Shown: piece by piece, positions 5,265-5,520 of the stretch
How the letters are laid out: each line of letters starts with the position of its first letter
Numbering within the stretch: the first letter of the stretch is position 1
Source: DATFYI01 sp035315125
GTDB taxonomy: Bacteria > Chloroflexota > Anaerolineae > Anaerolineales > Anaerolineaceae
Length of the DNA: 5,520 nt
Direction of reading: 5' to 3'
Assembly (NCBI GenBank): GCA_035315125.1
Contig: DATFYI010000336.1
Span: 1-5,520, forward strand
Translations under genes and position numbers: made by a program
The notes under the pieces: generated by a model
What the model saw: only the letters and a program-made list of their open reading frames with translations
Told to the model about the DNA's origin: nothing
Databases searched by the model: none

Positions 5265-5520
5265 TCACCTCATCACAAACATAGTATCTGCTACGGAGTT
5301 TCCCAGCAGCAAGCGATGCCAGGCATGTCCTGATCTATCGATCGCCTGCTCAACAGTGCCGCTGGCCTGAATCAAATCACCTACCCTTGCTTGATCGCAG
5401 AATCTTCCTCGAAAAGAAACAATCTCCTGAACGAGATTTTCCGAAGAGCCTTGCAATAATTGAACATCCGTCAGCGAATAGCTACAGGGGGTGAAGATGG
5501 CATCCTGGTCAGCAGTTACT
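5265..5520 (-). CDS. C-terminal part of a predicted nucleotidyltransferase-like protein (COG1665-like), cut by window edge
   Basis: The frame is open from 5520 to a TGA at 5267-5265, giving 84 complete codons of a longer gene. A TTG at 5456 lies inside the frame and is not a credible start, because family-like sequence continues upstream of it (AIFTPCSYSLTDVQLL). The tail has EIVSFRGRFCDQARVGDLI, then A-S-G-x-V-E and HRLLLGN, and ends DTMFVMR. This resembles the C-terminal small beta domain of archaeal predicted nucleotidyltransferases ('EVVSFRGRFCEqA..GE.v.arGklE'). The catalytic part, if present, is outside the window, so activity cannot be judged. The gene sits 3 nt ahead of the flavoprotein gene, so it belongs to the same transcript. 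Confidence 0.6.
   Translation of the reverse strand, partial: VTADQDAIFTPCSYSLTDVQLLQGSSENLVQEIVSFRGRFCDQARVGDLIQASGTVEQAIDRSGHAWHRLLLGNSVADTMFVMR

Noticed and set aside
1..5520. CRISPR array, tRNA, rRNA or riboswitch
   Set aside because: No regularly spaced repeats, no cloverleaf-like sequence with a TTCGA-type arm in the gaps, and no recognisable riboswitch core; the long gaps total under 400 nt and are described above.

Overview
The window looks like bacterial chromosome of moderate GC. Every gene I can support lies on the minus strand, so transcription runs from high to low coordinates. About two thirds of it (roughly 1206 to 5520) is a compact gene cluster whose products belong to families tied to tetrahydromethanopterin (H4MPT) or a related C1-carrier pterin. 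In order of transcription these are: the C-terminal end of a predicted nucleotidyltransferase-like protein (cut by the window edge), a UbiX/Dfp-type flavoprotein of the archaeoflavoprotein/dihydromethanopterin reductase kind, a dihydropteroate synthase-related protein, a DUF447 protein, beta-ribofuranosylaminobenzene 5'-phosphate (RFAP) synthase, and a MobA-type molybdenum cofactor guanylyltransferase. Spacings of 3 nt and 23 nt and overlaps of 22 nt and 8 nt link the first five genes; mobA follows after 61 nt. One polycistronic mRNA starting beyond position 5520 is the simplest reading.

How the cluster works together: RFAP synthase makes the first committed arylamine precursor of H4MPT. The dihydropteroate synthase-like protein is a candidate for a pterin-handling step. 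The flavoprotein is a candidate for reducing the dihydro-form of the cofactor to the active tetrahydro-form. DUF447 proteins are flavin-reductase-like companions of unknown role. MobA would finish the molybdenum (or tungsten) guanine dinucleotide cofactor, which formate dehydrogenases and formylmethanofuran dehydrogenase-like enzymes need, so it fits a C1-oxidation or C1-reduction setting. That last link is inference.

Downstream of mobA is an AT-rich 137-nt gap, which probably holds a promoter. It is followed by an 83-residue protein I do not recognise, a 97-nt gap, and a 194-residue protein that resembles a RecA/Rad51-like core but shows no Walker A motif. Seven nucleotides after that gene ends, an IS3-family-like insertion sequence begins (positions 127 down to 1). 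Its terminal sequence, ribosome binding site and the first 19 codons of its transposase OrfA are visible, and the rest lies outside the window.

Organism: IS3-like transposition and strong Shine-Dalgarno sites suggest a bacterium rather than a methanogen, although the H4MPT families occur in both. The style of the proteins, including the degenerate RecA-like one, made me think of Chloroflexota (Anaerolineae-like), but this is an impression from the sequence and not a demonstrated assignment.
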